64,000 nt of DNA from Diatrype stigma (Eukaryota > Ascomycota > Sordariomycetes > Xylariales > Diatrypaceae), in assembly GCA_022225965.2 (NCBI GenBank), contig JAKJXP020000088.1:147064-211063 (forward strand), given 5' to 3'. Shown one piece after another: positions 13,141-23,900 of this stretch. Positions within the stretch are counted from its first letter, which is position 1. Each line of letters starts with the position of its first letter. The notes below the pieces were generated by a model. It was not told the DNA's origin. It searched no databases and saw only the letters and a list, made by a program, of their open reading frames with translations. The position numbers were made by a program, and so were the translations under genes.

Positions 13141-13172
13141 ATGCATAGCCTTTTATAATTATTACCTCTATA

Positions 13173-13262
13173 AAATTTTTCGGGCCTTTTTTAAAAAAAC
13201 AGGCTACGGCCCTTCGCTGCGCTACGGGGAGCCTCTTTTTTTAAAAAAGGCCCGAAAAATTT
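13173..13262. repeat. Long hairpin with a GC-rich loop
   Basis: Left arm 13,173-13,205 and right arm 13,230-13,262 are inverted copies (AAATTTTTCGGGCCTTTTTT at the outer edge, then A7, then AGGCT) with one mismatch, giving a stem of about 33 bp. The loop is the GC-rich CGGCCCTTCGCTGCGCTAC. It sits just upstream of the Helitron coding remnant. It may be a Helitron terminal hairpin, a separate small element, or a terminator-like fold. Confidence 0.7.
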
Positions 13263-13268
13263 CCACGC

Positions 13269-13349
13269 ATCTTTTAAACGCTATTTTTTATCCGTATCTT
13301 TTAAAGGCTATTTTATATTCGTATTTTTTAAACGTTATTTTATATACGT
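13269..13349. repeat. Three tandem 27-bp repeats
   Basis: Units start at 13,269, 13,296 and 13,323. Each has the form AT-C/T-TTTTAAA-CG/GG-YTATTTT, ending in CGT. A partial fourth unit follows. Confidence 0.75.
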
Positions 13350-13373
13350 ATTTAAAAAAAAAGATATTTAGGC

Positions 13374-13457
13374 CAGCTTAAGGGTTTTCTTTTTTTTTTC
13401 TTTTTTTTTTAATTCTTAATAAAAAAAAAAAAAGAAAAAAAGAAAACCCTTAAGCTG
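13374..13457. repeat. Near-perfect palindrome of 84 bp
   Basis: CAGCTTAAGGGTTTTC followed by T-runs on the left is mirrored by A-runs followed by GAAAACCCTTAAGCTG on the right, around a short AATTCTTAAT centre. It lies 9 bp before the inverted-repeat element that begins at 13,466. Confidence 0.8.
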
Positions 13458-13465
13458 TTAGAACC

Positions 13466-14282
13466 TAACCGGAGGTTATACGGGCTTACGCCTATTAAAC
13501 GGTAAGGAAATAAGGGCTGCAATAAGTATGTGGCTGATAATAGGAAGTAGCTAATAACTGGTATGGCTGTAGCAGCTGTAATAGGTGGGTTGTAATAGCT
13601 GTAATAGGTAAGTTATAATGGGTGGCTATATGGGCTGCAATTGGGTGCATCGTATAGAATTGTGGGTCTGGTTTTGGTGGGCTGTAGCTAATAAATTGTA
13701 GCAAGTAAGTTATAACAGGTAGGCTATAGCAGGTAAGCTGTAGCAAGTAGGCTGTAATAGGTAGGCTATAACAGGTAGGCTGGTTATAATGGGTAGCTGT
13801 ACGGGCTGTAATTGGGTGTATCGTACGGAATTATGGGTCTGGCTTTGGTAGGCTGTAATAAGTAAGCTGTAACAGGTAGGTTGCAATTGTAATAAATAGG
13901 TTGCAACAGCCTGTAACAGGTAGGTAAGCTATATAGGTGGCTGTATGGGTGGCTGTATAAATGGCTGTATGGGCTGTGATTGGCTGTATCGTACGGAATT
14001 ACGGGTTTAGCTTTAGGTGGGTGGGCTGTATGCGTTTTTATTGGGTGCATTGTATGGAATTACGGGTCTGGCGTTAGTAAATAGGTTGGGCCAATGTATT
14101 GTACTTCCAAAGCGGGCTGCCTGATTGGCTGGCAAAATGAAGCTAGCTGGCTCGACCAGTCGCCAGAGCGCGTGGAGTGGACCCGACCAATGGGAAGCCC
14201 GCATTCCAAAGGTATTTCCTAAGCCTAAATTTCTGGACATAATTTCCGTATCACACCACCTTCACAAAATAACCTCCGGTTA
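13466..14282. mobile_element. Small inverted-repeat element with internal minisatellite, largely unRIPed
   Basis: The ends are a perfect 14-bp inverted repeat, TAACCGGAGGTTAT at 13,466-13,479 and its complement at 14,269-14,282, enclosing about 790 bp. The interior is much richer in G and C than the flanks. It is built from short GGTAGGCTGTAAYAGGTA-type units, plus a longer block (GGGCTGYAATTGGGTGYATC...GGTCTGG) that recurs near 13,633, 13,803, 13,972 and 14,040, a spacing of about 170 bp for the first three. The last 200 bp (14,080-14,240) look like unique, unmutated sequence. No transposase is visible, so this would be non-autonomous (MITE-like). Confidence 0.5.
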
Positions 14283-15780
14283 AGATTAACGCTATTTCGT
14301 AACGAAATTATTTCCAATTACCATATCGTAGCAATATATGCAAATTAAACCATAAACTTCGAAAAAGGAATTATAAATATTCCGAATCTAAATACGGGAT
14401 ACATAATAAACCGAACAAATAAAGTAACCGGATTATAAACTAAACCCCGAAAAATTGAAATTACTAAAAGGATTACCGAAATCGAAACCGAAAAGAAAAC
14501 GATAACTGCCGGAACCAAAAAAACTATTAGGAAAAAAAAAGCTTCCAGAACCGGAAAAACTGCCTTGCTTTTTTTTTAAGGTTTCCAAAGAAAGCGTAAG
14601 CGAATATTTCTCGTTATTACGATAAATTATACGATAAGATCGCCGAATGATCTCTTGTTTGCATTAAGCATTACGAATCGATAAAGAATTATCCGGATTT
14701 TAATTACGGCGAAAAGGGGTTATATAACGTAAGTAATGCTTAATATTTTGTAACGTTCGACGATGGAACGGGATATATAAACCAAAAGCAATAACAACGG
14801 AAAATCCAGGCTAAGGCAAAAAACGAATAGGAATATAACCAGAAAATTATTAAAAAAAAGTTCCCAAGAAAGCCATTTCGTACGTAAGGGAAGTTTTAAT
14901 AACGAGGCTACAACGACGACGTTATTTCTCGGCATAAGCGGCCGCATAATTAAAGCACTTTTGAATACCGGAAATTAAAAAATTCTTACCGGCTTTCCAT
15001 TAATAACAGGTATTACATTACCGAAATTAATAATCGTAAAAATAATTAAAAACGGAAAGGCGTTTCAAACGAAAACGACTACGGCCGCGAAAACGGCCGC
15101 GAAAACGACCGCGTTTATGGCTACGTTAAAAAGGCTCTTTACTATTACCGGAAAGGGGTTCCGAAAAACCGGCGCCAAAATCCATCATTAATACCACATA
15201 AAAATTAACGAAAAATACGTCCAAATATATAAGAAAATAAAATAAGGAATAAAATAAGGATAAACCGGCAATATTTTTATCCGACTAAAAACCCGCGAAT
15301 TTTCAAGCCAATGGCAACCTCGAAAATCCCTAATATCGCACCAAACGATATACCAAAGAAAAGGGTTAAATAGAAAGAACTAAACGAAAAATTAATAAAT
15401 TCTAACCGAAAAAAAACAGGCTATATCGACAAAAACTTTAATTCCAAATAAAAAAATGAAATACCCTTATAATAACGTTATTAATCTTTGCCGTTTTTAT
15501 TATAAATCTTTAACGTTATAGGAAAAATAAATAAAATTTTAAATAATAAATTAATTTATGGATTAATTTAATGCGTATAAACCGAAAGCGATAAGCGCGG
15601 CAAAAAAACTGGCTAATACGTAACATATAAAGAACCAAAAGCAACAATAAGTAACCTATAACCTTTAATTCGAAATAATTTTATAACAACATGTTTCGAA
15701 ACATAAAAAATCAAATTTTAATATACAATAAAGTATAGAATTAATAGAAAAAATGTTATATTCGGATTTTTATTATGAAG
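14283..15780. other. RIP-degraded repeat sequence, family unknown
   Basis: AT-rich, with RIP-like stop-filled frames on both strands. The minus strand keeps coding hints: an Arg/Gly/Phe-rich repeat near 15,075-15,120 (R-G-R-F-R-G-R-F-R-G-R) and a 75-codon stop-free stretch at 14,720-14,947. No motif identifies the family. It is part of the insertion that interrupts the gypsy element. Confidence 0.4.
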
Positions 15781-15789
15781 TTTTGGAAT

Positions 15790-15970
15790 TTCGAAAAGGA
15801 ACCCTCTTAAATCTCCCCTTCGCCTGCGGCGGGCTTTTAAAGGGAAACCCCTTGGGACCCTCTTAACCTGCGGCGCCTGCGCCTCCGGCGAGGCTATGTA
15901 AGCATGCTTTTAACCAATTATATTTTTTATTACGCTCAGCCACTTTAGAAAGAGGGCCCCTTTATAGACT
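15790..15970. other. GC-rich clusters inside AT-rich repeat
   Basis: Two compact GC clusters, CCCCTTCGCCTGCGGCGGGC near 15,815 and CCTGCGGCGCCTGCGCCTCC near 15,869, stand in sequence otherwise near 25% GC. Each is preceded by GACCCTCTTAA or AACCCTCTTAA. They recall the loop of the 13.2-kb hairpin (CCCTTCGCTGCGC). Function is unknown. Confidence 0.5.
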
Positions 15971-15972
15971 TT

Positions 15973-16036
15973 AATTAAGCAAAGCTCCGCGTTAAATTTT
16001 ATATTGTGAATTTTATATAGCGAAGCTTTGCTAATT
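15973..16036. repeat. Imperfect hairpin at the right edge of the nested insertion
   Basis: AATTAAGCAAAGCT (15,973-15,986) and AGCTTTGCTAATT (16,024-16,036) are inverted copies differing by one base indel, with a spacer of about 37 bp. Gypsy coding texture resumes immediately to the right, so this marks the likely right end of the insertion. Confidence 0.55.
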
Positions 16037-17229
16037 AATTAGAAACAAATCCGTCCGAAAAAACTTAATTATTTTTTTCTTTTTTTTTAAGTAAAAATTA
16101 AAATTATTCCTAAAACTTTTATTATAATAAATAGCATTTAAAGCTAATTTCTCGTTATTAAGATTATCGAAAATTAAAGTCGTTTCTTTACGATTATCGT
16201 ATATCTTTATATATTATAACGAAGCGCCGTAAATTTTATATATATCATTTTTTATAACATTAATAATTTTATTTTGGCGTATTTGTTTATTTACCGAAGG
16301 CAATAATAAATCGAGCAAATTCCGAATTTAAAGATTATTATAAGCCAATTTCCTTTATTATCGAATATTAAGGCCGTTAATAATATAGTTTTCATAATCG
16401 AAATGGACTTTATAAAAAACGAAGAGTTATATTAACGAATTCCCTAATGGAATTATTAATATTTCTTTATTTTTTGGTCGTTTATTTAGATCCGGCAATA
16501 TAATTAATCGAGATTTAGCATTATCGAAACCAATAAGGGTCGTAAAAAGAAAAGCCCAAATAAGGATTCGGTTTTTATTAACGGTAAAAAAAAAAATAAA
16601 CAATCGATTAACGATTTACAAATTAATTTCCGAAAGATTTCGATTAATCGGAATCAATATAGCTATAAAATTAATTATATTTATTATAACCTAACGGCTT
16701 AAATAAAACATAATAAAATAAAAAATTAACGACGTTAATGCCGTTAAAATTATTATTGAAATTAAATTAAATGTAATGCGTTTTTTATAAGTATATATAG
16801 CAATATTGAAATAATCGGAGCCTCAAATATATTCAAAAGCCTAGCTCCGAAACCGGCTTTTACTTATTTTTTTAAAGATAAAAAGAGATCGTTACGAATT
16901 TAAACGATTGCTAATTTAACGATATCGATTATTTCTTTCAGGTAATTTCGGCCATTTTTTTTCCATTCGGTAGCCTTATCATTACTGTCGTAAACATTCG
17001 AATCCGATTTATTTTCCGAAGAAAGGATTTTTTCGTTATGAACGATTCTTAACGGTAAACGGTTTAATATTCGATAATTTTTTTTTTGCTTTATATAAAT
17101 GAAACTAAAATTAGGAGCTTTTTATATGGTTAAGATATAAGTTTATCCATTAATTTCAATCAAAATAAGGCTTTCCGTATGGAAATCGATAAAGGCAGCG
17201 TTTCGTTAAAGCCATTCTTTTTCTAAAAA

Positions 17230-17470
17230 AATGTTATAGGATTTATTTATACTTATAACGAACGTTCGAATAACCGTTATAATACTTTTCATTATAAATG
17301 AAAAAATAACGTAATGAATAATCGGAATTGTATTATTATTAGCTATTTTTAATTTATATTTTTCGAATAACTTAATTTGTTAAAGGCCTAATTTTTTAAC
17401 TAAAGTTAAATTAACGAGTTCAAATAAAAATCCGGAATCCATTAGGTATTAACGAATTACTTAACTATTT
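17230..17470 (-). pseudogene. Gypsy aspartic protease remnant
   Basis: The minus strand reads L-M-D-S-G-F-L-F-E-L-V-N followed by L-V-K-K-L-G-L, a stop, and then L-K-I-A-N-N-N-T. This is the retropepsin pattern (L-I-D-S-G-A-x-x-x-L-V-x...LVxKLxL...xANGT) with the catalytic Asp at about 17,438. The protease would process the gag-pol polyprotein. It sits between the gag zinc knuckle and the break in the element. Confidence 0.75.
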
Positions 17471-18405
17471 ACTTTTTTATTAATATAACCCAAATAAGTA
17501 GCATTATTATCGATTTTGGCTCGATCCGTGAATTTAAGAAAAGGATTAATTGCAACTATCATTTATACAGAATTTACTTATATAAAATGGGATTATAAAT
17601 TAGTAAGTCGGAATTTTTTCGATAATCTCGGCTTTCGGTTTTTTACGGAAAGGCCTATTTTTTTATCCAGCTAAGCTCTTAACATTAAGGAACGATTTAG
17701 CAATTGTTCCTAAGTAATATTCAAAAACGGAATAAATTTAAAAATCGCATTAATGTTAATACGACTTTTTAAATAATCTTTATAAGCCTTAATAAATACC
17801 GTATTATTAATTTTTCGAATACGGGACGACTTTTTCTTTATTCGGTTTTTTATATCGATTAATCGTTGCTTTAATTCTTTAATTAAAGGAAGCTTAAGTC
17901 CTAAAAACGGATTTCGATTTCGAAAGGCCAATGGTATAACCTTATAAATGAAATTCATAAAATTATACCTAAACCCAATAAACCGACGACTCGATGGATC
18001 TCTAAAAAAAGGAAAAGTCGGGCGTTTAAAAGAAACTAACGGACCAACAAAAGGCCTAGATTTTAAATTACCCATAAACGAATCCGGCCTCGAATTATTA
18101 TTAATGTTCATACGATAAGGATTAAGGGTTATTATTACCGAAATAAGGGCCTTTAGCTTTAGCTTGGGAAATCGATAACCGGCAACAACGGAAATCGACG
18201 ATATAGCCGTAACGTAAGTATTATTACCAATTATATTTTCGTAAGGAAAGAATTAAATAATATCATTTAAACCTTTCTTAATAACCTGTTTTATTTTTAC
18301 TTAAATTTGGCGCTTTTAATATTTCAATTCATTCGGAATTGGCTTAAAGCGTTTAATGCATTTACGAATTTTATTTTTAATGGTATTCGGTTAAAATAAT
18401 TCCGG

Positions 18406-18447
18406 GCAATTTATCGAAAAATGACCTTAATTATTATAATTAAAGCA
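18406..18447 (-). pseudogene. Gag zinc knuckle (CCHC), mutated
   Basis: The minus strand reads C-F-N-Y-N-N-stop-G-H-F-S-I-N-C, i.e. CX2CX4HX4C with the second Cys changed to Tyr and a Gln changed to stop, both by the G-to-A or C-to-T changes expected from RIP. The zinc knuckle binds element RNA. It lies about 1.1 kb downstream of the capsid remnant, where the family places it. Confidence 0.75.
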
Positions 18448-19524
18448 TATAAAAATATAATATCCCTTTCCGAAAAATCCGCAACGCTTTTCATCTTTAA
18501 AAGCCTAACCATATTGGTTTCTTAAGCCTGCATTACCAAATAAACGAGCATTAGTTCTTTAATTACCTGTTTAAAGGCCGTTTTAAGTACCATTATTCTG
18601 TGCATTATTTTAAGTACTACCATTTTGGGCACCGCCATTAATGCCATTTTGAATATCATTTTAAATCGATACAGAGGCGTTTTAAAGAAAAACGTTTTAA
18701 GGAAAGGTATTTTATAAGATAAGGGCCGCTAAAGGATTTTAAAAACCCTGCCTATATTTATTATAAGCATTTTAAATATTCTATTTATTTATTCTATTAT
18801 CTTAATAACTTTTAGTTTTAATTAAATAATCCACCATTAGGAAATAAATAGCATTTACCGCTAGGATCGATTTATTAATAACGTTTTTTTACTAAATAAC
18901 ATATGGCTTAATATAATAAGTTTATATACTTAAAGGTTAAAACGACTGCTATTATTGGAATTATTAAGTACCATATTGTTGCAAAAACTGAAATCCTTTA
19001 TTTTCGGAAATAGGAATAATAAGGCCTGGACTTGTTAAATTTTATTGTTTACCAAACTTATGCATTTAACGAAATAGCAATCCCATCTTTTAAATAGTTT
19101 TCTTATTAGATATACGGCCCTTAAAATTCTTTAAAACATCGATTTTATTTACGAATTCATTTTTTCGATTAGGACGGTACATAATATTAATAATTAGATT
19201 TTTAACGTTATAATAAATATAGGTCTTAACGAATTTGCGATTCTTATTAATCAGCTTTTCGGCAATTAATCGATTAAAAACGCGGTTTTGGTAATAATAA
19301 TTACGCTTATTGCTACCAATATATATATACTTATAAAAACGATTTCTTAATTTAATAAGTTGCTTATTAATTGCTTATTTCATAAATTCGTTGGTATATT
19401 TCAAATAATAAAATAACTTCTTTTCCAATAACCGTTCCAAGTTATCGATTCGAAATGCATTATTCTAATCGTTAATGCGGATTTTAATCGGAAATTTTTA
19501 AATAAAGCTGTTTTTTATCCAAGC

Positions 19525-19734
19525 TTAATTTAATCGACGCTTTTTAGGAATTTGAAAATACCATTTACGGGCATTCATTTTTAGATTTAATCGAAAAACT
19601 GATTTCATTTTAATCAAATTAGGATTATTAGCGGCCGCAGGAAAGGTTTTTTTAACGTAAATCGCTATATCGTCCAAATATTCCTGGAGCGACTTTCCCG
19701 GCAATTCCTCGAAAATCGGAAAAATAAAAGACAT
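19525..19734 (-). pseudogene. Gypsy gag (capsid) remnant
   Basis: A 69-codon stop-free stretch reads E-E-L-P-G-K-S-L-Q-E-Y-L-D-D-I, then F-P-A-A-A-N-N-P, then F-R-L-N-L-K-M-N-A-R-K-W-Y-F-Q-I-P. This matches the retrotransposon gag core, in which a SLxxYLxxI helix is followed by LxGxAxxWYxxLP. Gag forms the virus-like particle of the element. The flanks decay into stops. Confidence 0.75.
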
Positions 19735-20860
19735 AATAATAACGGATAATCGAGATGTAGCAGTATCAAGATAATTAAAATTTCGTTCGAGCTCGTTTAT
19801 AGCTTCCAGGAATTTAACAGCTTGGATAATAAATCCTTAAAACCTAGCTAATACCTTGGCGAAAATATTAGTTCTGTTATAATCCAGAATGGCTAAAATT
19901 TGTAAAGTTAATAAAATTAATTAAACATCCTTATAATTAACGAATCATAAATCGGCAACCATACCAATAATAAATTAACGAATTAATAAATCGACGGATT
20001 AACGGATTAATAAATCGGAAAATTAACGAATCGATGAATTAACGAATTAACGAAACAAATAACATTCAAGTATAAGCAATTCATTCGACGCACTCACTCC
20101 AATAATACAATAGAAAGGGGTTCGACAATTAGCGGCGTTACTTTTAATTAACATTTATTTAATACTTAATTAGTACTTAATTAATATTTAAACATAATAA
20201 GGTTCATTAATTAATTAACTTATTCATTTAAATAAATAAGCTTTCCGAATATTTCGCTTAAGAAAAAACGAATTTTATACATACGTTATTCATTTAAAAA
20301 AATAAATTACCAATTCCATTAAGTATTAAGGAAATGGCGTAATAAGCAAATTTCTTTAATTTTTAAGTTTTAAAATAAGGAATAAGGTTTTGGAAAATCG
20401 ATAAAGGATTGGAATAAAAAGGAACCTCCCATTTTTCAACCGAGAATAATTCCTAGGAATTTCTTGCGTATTCGAATAAATAAATTAACGATTTTCGTAA
20501 TAAAATAAATATAATAAAAACAGTCGTATTAAACGAATTATAACGTAATATTAAAGAATTAAAAAAAGGGATAAAAAAAATAACAATAAAATAAATAATC
20601 CTTATAATTTCGATATGGCGTAATTTAATCAAAATCATTGGTTTCTTAGAATTCTCGTTAATAACTAAAACTAAAGCGTAAATAATTAATAGAAACTGGA
20701 AAAACCACGTCGAATTATAAAATGGTTTAAATAAAAAGTATGGATAGGATTTTATATAAAGCAATCCGGAAGGTCTTAAAATTCGAAATAGCACTTTCGT
20801 TATTAAATATGGGATTACTATAAGGATCCTGAATTAAGGGGAAAAAAAGTTATATTCTGC

Positions 20861-20929
20861 TAAGTAAGTAAAGCTAAGCTAACAGCTAAAGAGATCTATT
20901 TAATAGCGAATCCACGTAACCGCCCCACA
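20861..20929 (-). repeat. Outer end of the 5' LTR (copy 2)
   Basis: Counterpart of 1-69. The element-orientation start is TGTGGGGCGGTTACG. The last 9 bases retain C where the other copy has T, so mutation fades towards the host flank. The next five bases, GAACC, would be one arm of the target-site duplication; its partner is off the window. Confidence 0.8.
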
Positions 20930-23900
20930 GAACCAGATAGCTGTTCTAGCTATTTCAACTGCTCTTGCTGCTGGCTACTGGCTGCTCGCTGCTTACTTGA
21001 CGTTGCGTACATACATGCCACAGCCCCAGAACCCCAGAGCTCCGGAGCTCTGCCTGTTAGAGCTGAAATTCAACGTTGCCGTGTGATGCGTTCAAGCTTG
21101 GCTGGCTGGAAGCAACTCTACGGGGAACTTTACGTCAGGTCAGCTATTAGACCCTTGTTCAACCACTAAATTTCAACGTACAGCACATACAAAGTGCGGC
21201 TATCGATCCCGACAGCGAATAGCAGGCTTCATTCGGGTGGAGCCTGGAACTTTGAAGCTCATCATTGATGGTCCGATTCGGCCTAGACTTCGAACCTCCC
21301 GTGCCAACCTAGTCCTTGCTAGTCATGTGCGTTCTCGTGACCCTCCAGATCTCCAGATCGCCCACCTCTTGCACTCTTGCACAAGTACCCATATACAGAC
21401 AGCACGTGTGCTTGTGCTTCAAATATATCATCCTCAGCAGTTGCATGTAAAGTTGCATGTTACCCTCTATCAAGCCGTAATTCTTTGGAGCCCCATAAGT
21501 GGTGGAATATAAGACCAGCTCGTCTCAGTTTCACGGGCTTCAGAACCACGGATTTTCAATTTGTACTCCATATAGTTACAACAACCTTGTCATTATCAAA
21601 GCTGTGACACATCTATATAATCAACCCCGGGTGGTTCTACAGCCAATATATCATTGCAGCATGGGTAGATGTAGACTGGTTGTTCAACATCTTGGCTCAC
21701 TCAAGATGCCACTTCGTACCGCGTCCGACCTCGTGGCATCGAAGCCGTTTGGTCATCAATGTTGCTAGCCTCGGTGTCAAGTATTATATCACATTTCTCA
21801 ACATGATCTCCGAGGTCTCGTATAATAGGTGCGTTTGTCAGGGCATAATGCCGAAGGTATTCATGCTGGGCATTCTCAGATACAGCTTCCCAATACTAAT
21901 GTATGATAGCAGTATCTGTGGCCATAGTCTAGTGCATAGCTATGTCTAAGATAAGCATGGAATAATACCCATAGCCTAAACGGAGGTAACTGAATAATCT
22001 AGGTACGCCAGTGTGTAGTAATGTCAGGACCCAATAGGAGCACCTACATAAGTACAATCAAGAGGCCAGTCTTCTAACAATCAATCAGCCCAAAGCCAGG
22101 TTGGTGCAGTGGTAGCACGTCTTTGCCGCAACCAGAACAAACCTCATACGAAAAGTGTGAGGCCTTGGGTTCGATTCCACCCTGTGGCTGTCAAAATGTA
22201 CACCACAGAAAGGAACGGGTAACTCTTCCGCCCTGTGCGAACCACCACAAAAAGGTGAAGAAACAAATGGCATGAAAAGAAAACCCAGGTTCGATTCCTG
22301 GACCAGGCAACATAATTTTTTGGTGTATCCTCTTGTGGTTGGACATATGTACTGCGCGTATACTAACTATATCCGCCAACTTGACCTTCGTAAATGCCAC
22401 ACTGCAATAGAAGAATGCTCGGTCAAGAGTAAAGATACCACCAACGCTGTGTTCCTCCAACGTGTTGCTCCACAAACATGTTCCAAGGCGATTGGGTTTA
22501 AGAACATGCTTTGGCTTTGGCGATGGGTTGCCGAAGCCAAAGTTCAGCTTCCATCACCTGCTCTTCAACCTAACAGACGCATGCCCGTCATATAATGCTA
22601 CTTCAAACTTGCAAATCCGTGAGATCACATCTAATAGAAGCTATATAGGGGTGAAACAAGTAACCTCGACACGTGTTGCTCCTCCCTTGTGCGTGGTATA
22701 ACCTACCCAACAAGACCTCCTTAACACTATGACGACACTTACTGTCTAACCATACAGTATTGAACCTCTATCATTCTATAGTGGTAATCATCTCTTAGCT
22801 TTTCTATATCAACTGACACAGCTGACAGCATTCCATCATGCGTGACATCCTGAAAGTCTAAGGGGTTGGTTGCTAGACTCTAGTGTGTTGGCTTATATGC
22901 TTATTTGCATCGATTGATGGCTTGTCTGATGAGTTTCAGATACCGAAAGAGGCATGGCACCAGGTAGACACCCTTTAAAGCTGGAGCGTGGGGAAAGCGG
23001 AAGCGGGAGTCTCTGTGAATACCTCATCTCACTGAGGCTGCCTGGTACTTGTATTGCGTGGTGGTGTGTGGTATGTAGTATGATGCTGTAGGATGCCACC
23101 TACTTAGTCATCCCATGTTCTCTTGGCCCCTATATCGATTGTGCCTCTGAGTCTAGTACACTTACTAGGGCTGTTTTTTATTGCCCATTCTTACGAGCCA
23201 ATAGCGAGACTGATCACAGCTACACTGACCGTGTTGTAACACGACTCCAAGATATGGTTATGTGGCTTCTGACCATGAAGCATCGCTGAAGCTCGTGACC
23301 ATACAAAATATATAGGGTAAGAATAGGTCCTATGTTGAAAGCTCCTATCACAAAAGTTACAGCGTAAAGACCTCACCCAGGAATGTAAAGGGCCAACATG
23401 TATTTCAATGGGATCGGAGAAGCACGGGTCGTTACCAGAAGCAAATGAAGGTTCTAAACCAGCATATAACCTTCCTTGTCACAGTTGAACAAGGGGCCAC
23501 AGCATTGCGAGTGAGTACGAATGGTTCCGTAGCCAATTACGACGCAGGTATGTAATAGAACATACCAAGCGTCTGGAGGCTAGAACTCATTCCATCTTGT
23601 GAAGGTTTGAAGGAGCCCCTAGTTACGACATTTGAGCATCAACTTACTCCTCTTGTGGAGAGTACTATTGAACATATCAATCCCACTCCCAATTGGACAT
23701 TGTTGCTGCAAGTCACCGCCATTCGGCAAATGTATGTATAACATCAAGTATGGCTGGAATGTACTGTTGGAACACGGCACAGAGGCCCTAGTCAAATACA
23801 GGATCGATGAGCCATGCTAGATCGCGATTTTCTATCCATCGCCTAATAGCCACTTACATGCCGAATCTGTATTGCACAAGTCCTGTAGAACGAAGCCTGC

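Larger units (their letters stand above)
16040..20929 (-). mobile_element. RIP-degraded Ty3/gypsy retrotransposon, gag-protease half and 5' LTR
   Basis: Minus-strand order is 5' LTR end (20,929 inward), gag (about 19.7-18.4 kb), protease (about 17.4 kb) and then a pol linker, cut at about 16.04 kb. Orientation, domain order and matching LTR edges link it to the RT-integrase half at 1-6,130. Together the two halves make an element of about 11 kb, long for gypsy, so an extra insert or long leader is possible. The LTR's inner boundary and primer-binding site were not located. Sequence to the right of 20,929 has ordinary base composition. Confidence 0.8.

Noticed and set aside
13495..14240. Minus-strand frames of 75-88 codons across the minisatellite
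   Set aside because: The Tyr/Thr/Pro/Leu periodicity comes from the tandem repeat itself; three overlapping frames are open.
6416..15965. 10-bp inverted match ATAAAGGGGC / GCCCCTTTAT near both ends of the nested insertion
   Set aside because: A 10-bp match over 9.5 kb is expected by chance, the flanks do not extend it, and no target duplication is visible.
20453..20794. 113-codon minus-strand frame rich in hydrophobic residues
   Set aside because: It lies within or next to the LTR, and its Phe/Ile/Leu richness follows from TTT/ATT-rich RIPed DNA, not a membrane protein.
21237..21949. Cluster of overlapping plus-strand frames (76-91 codons)
   Set aside because: Different overlapping frames, no splice logic joining them, no motif or codon bias.
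22272..22595. 107-codon plus-strand frame after the tRNA-like segment
   Set aside because: It begins within the tRNA-like sequence and has no protein features; the opposite strand has an equally open frame.
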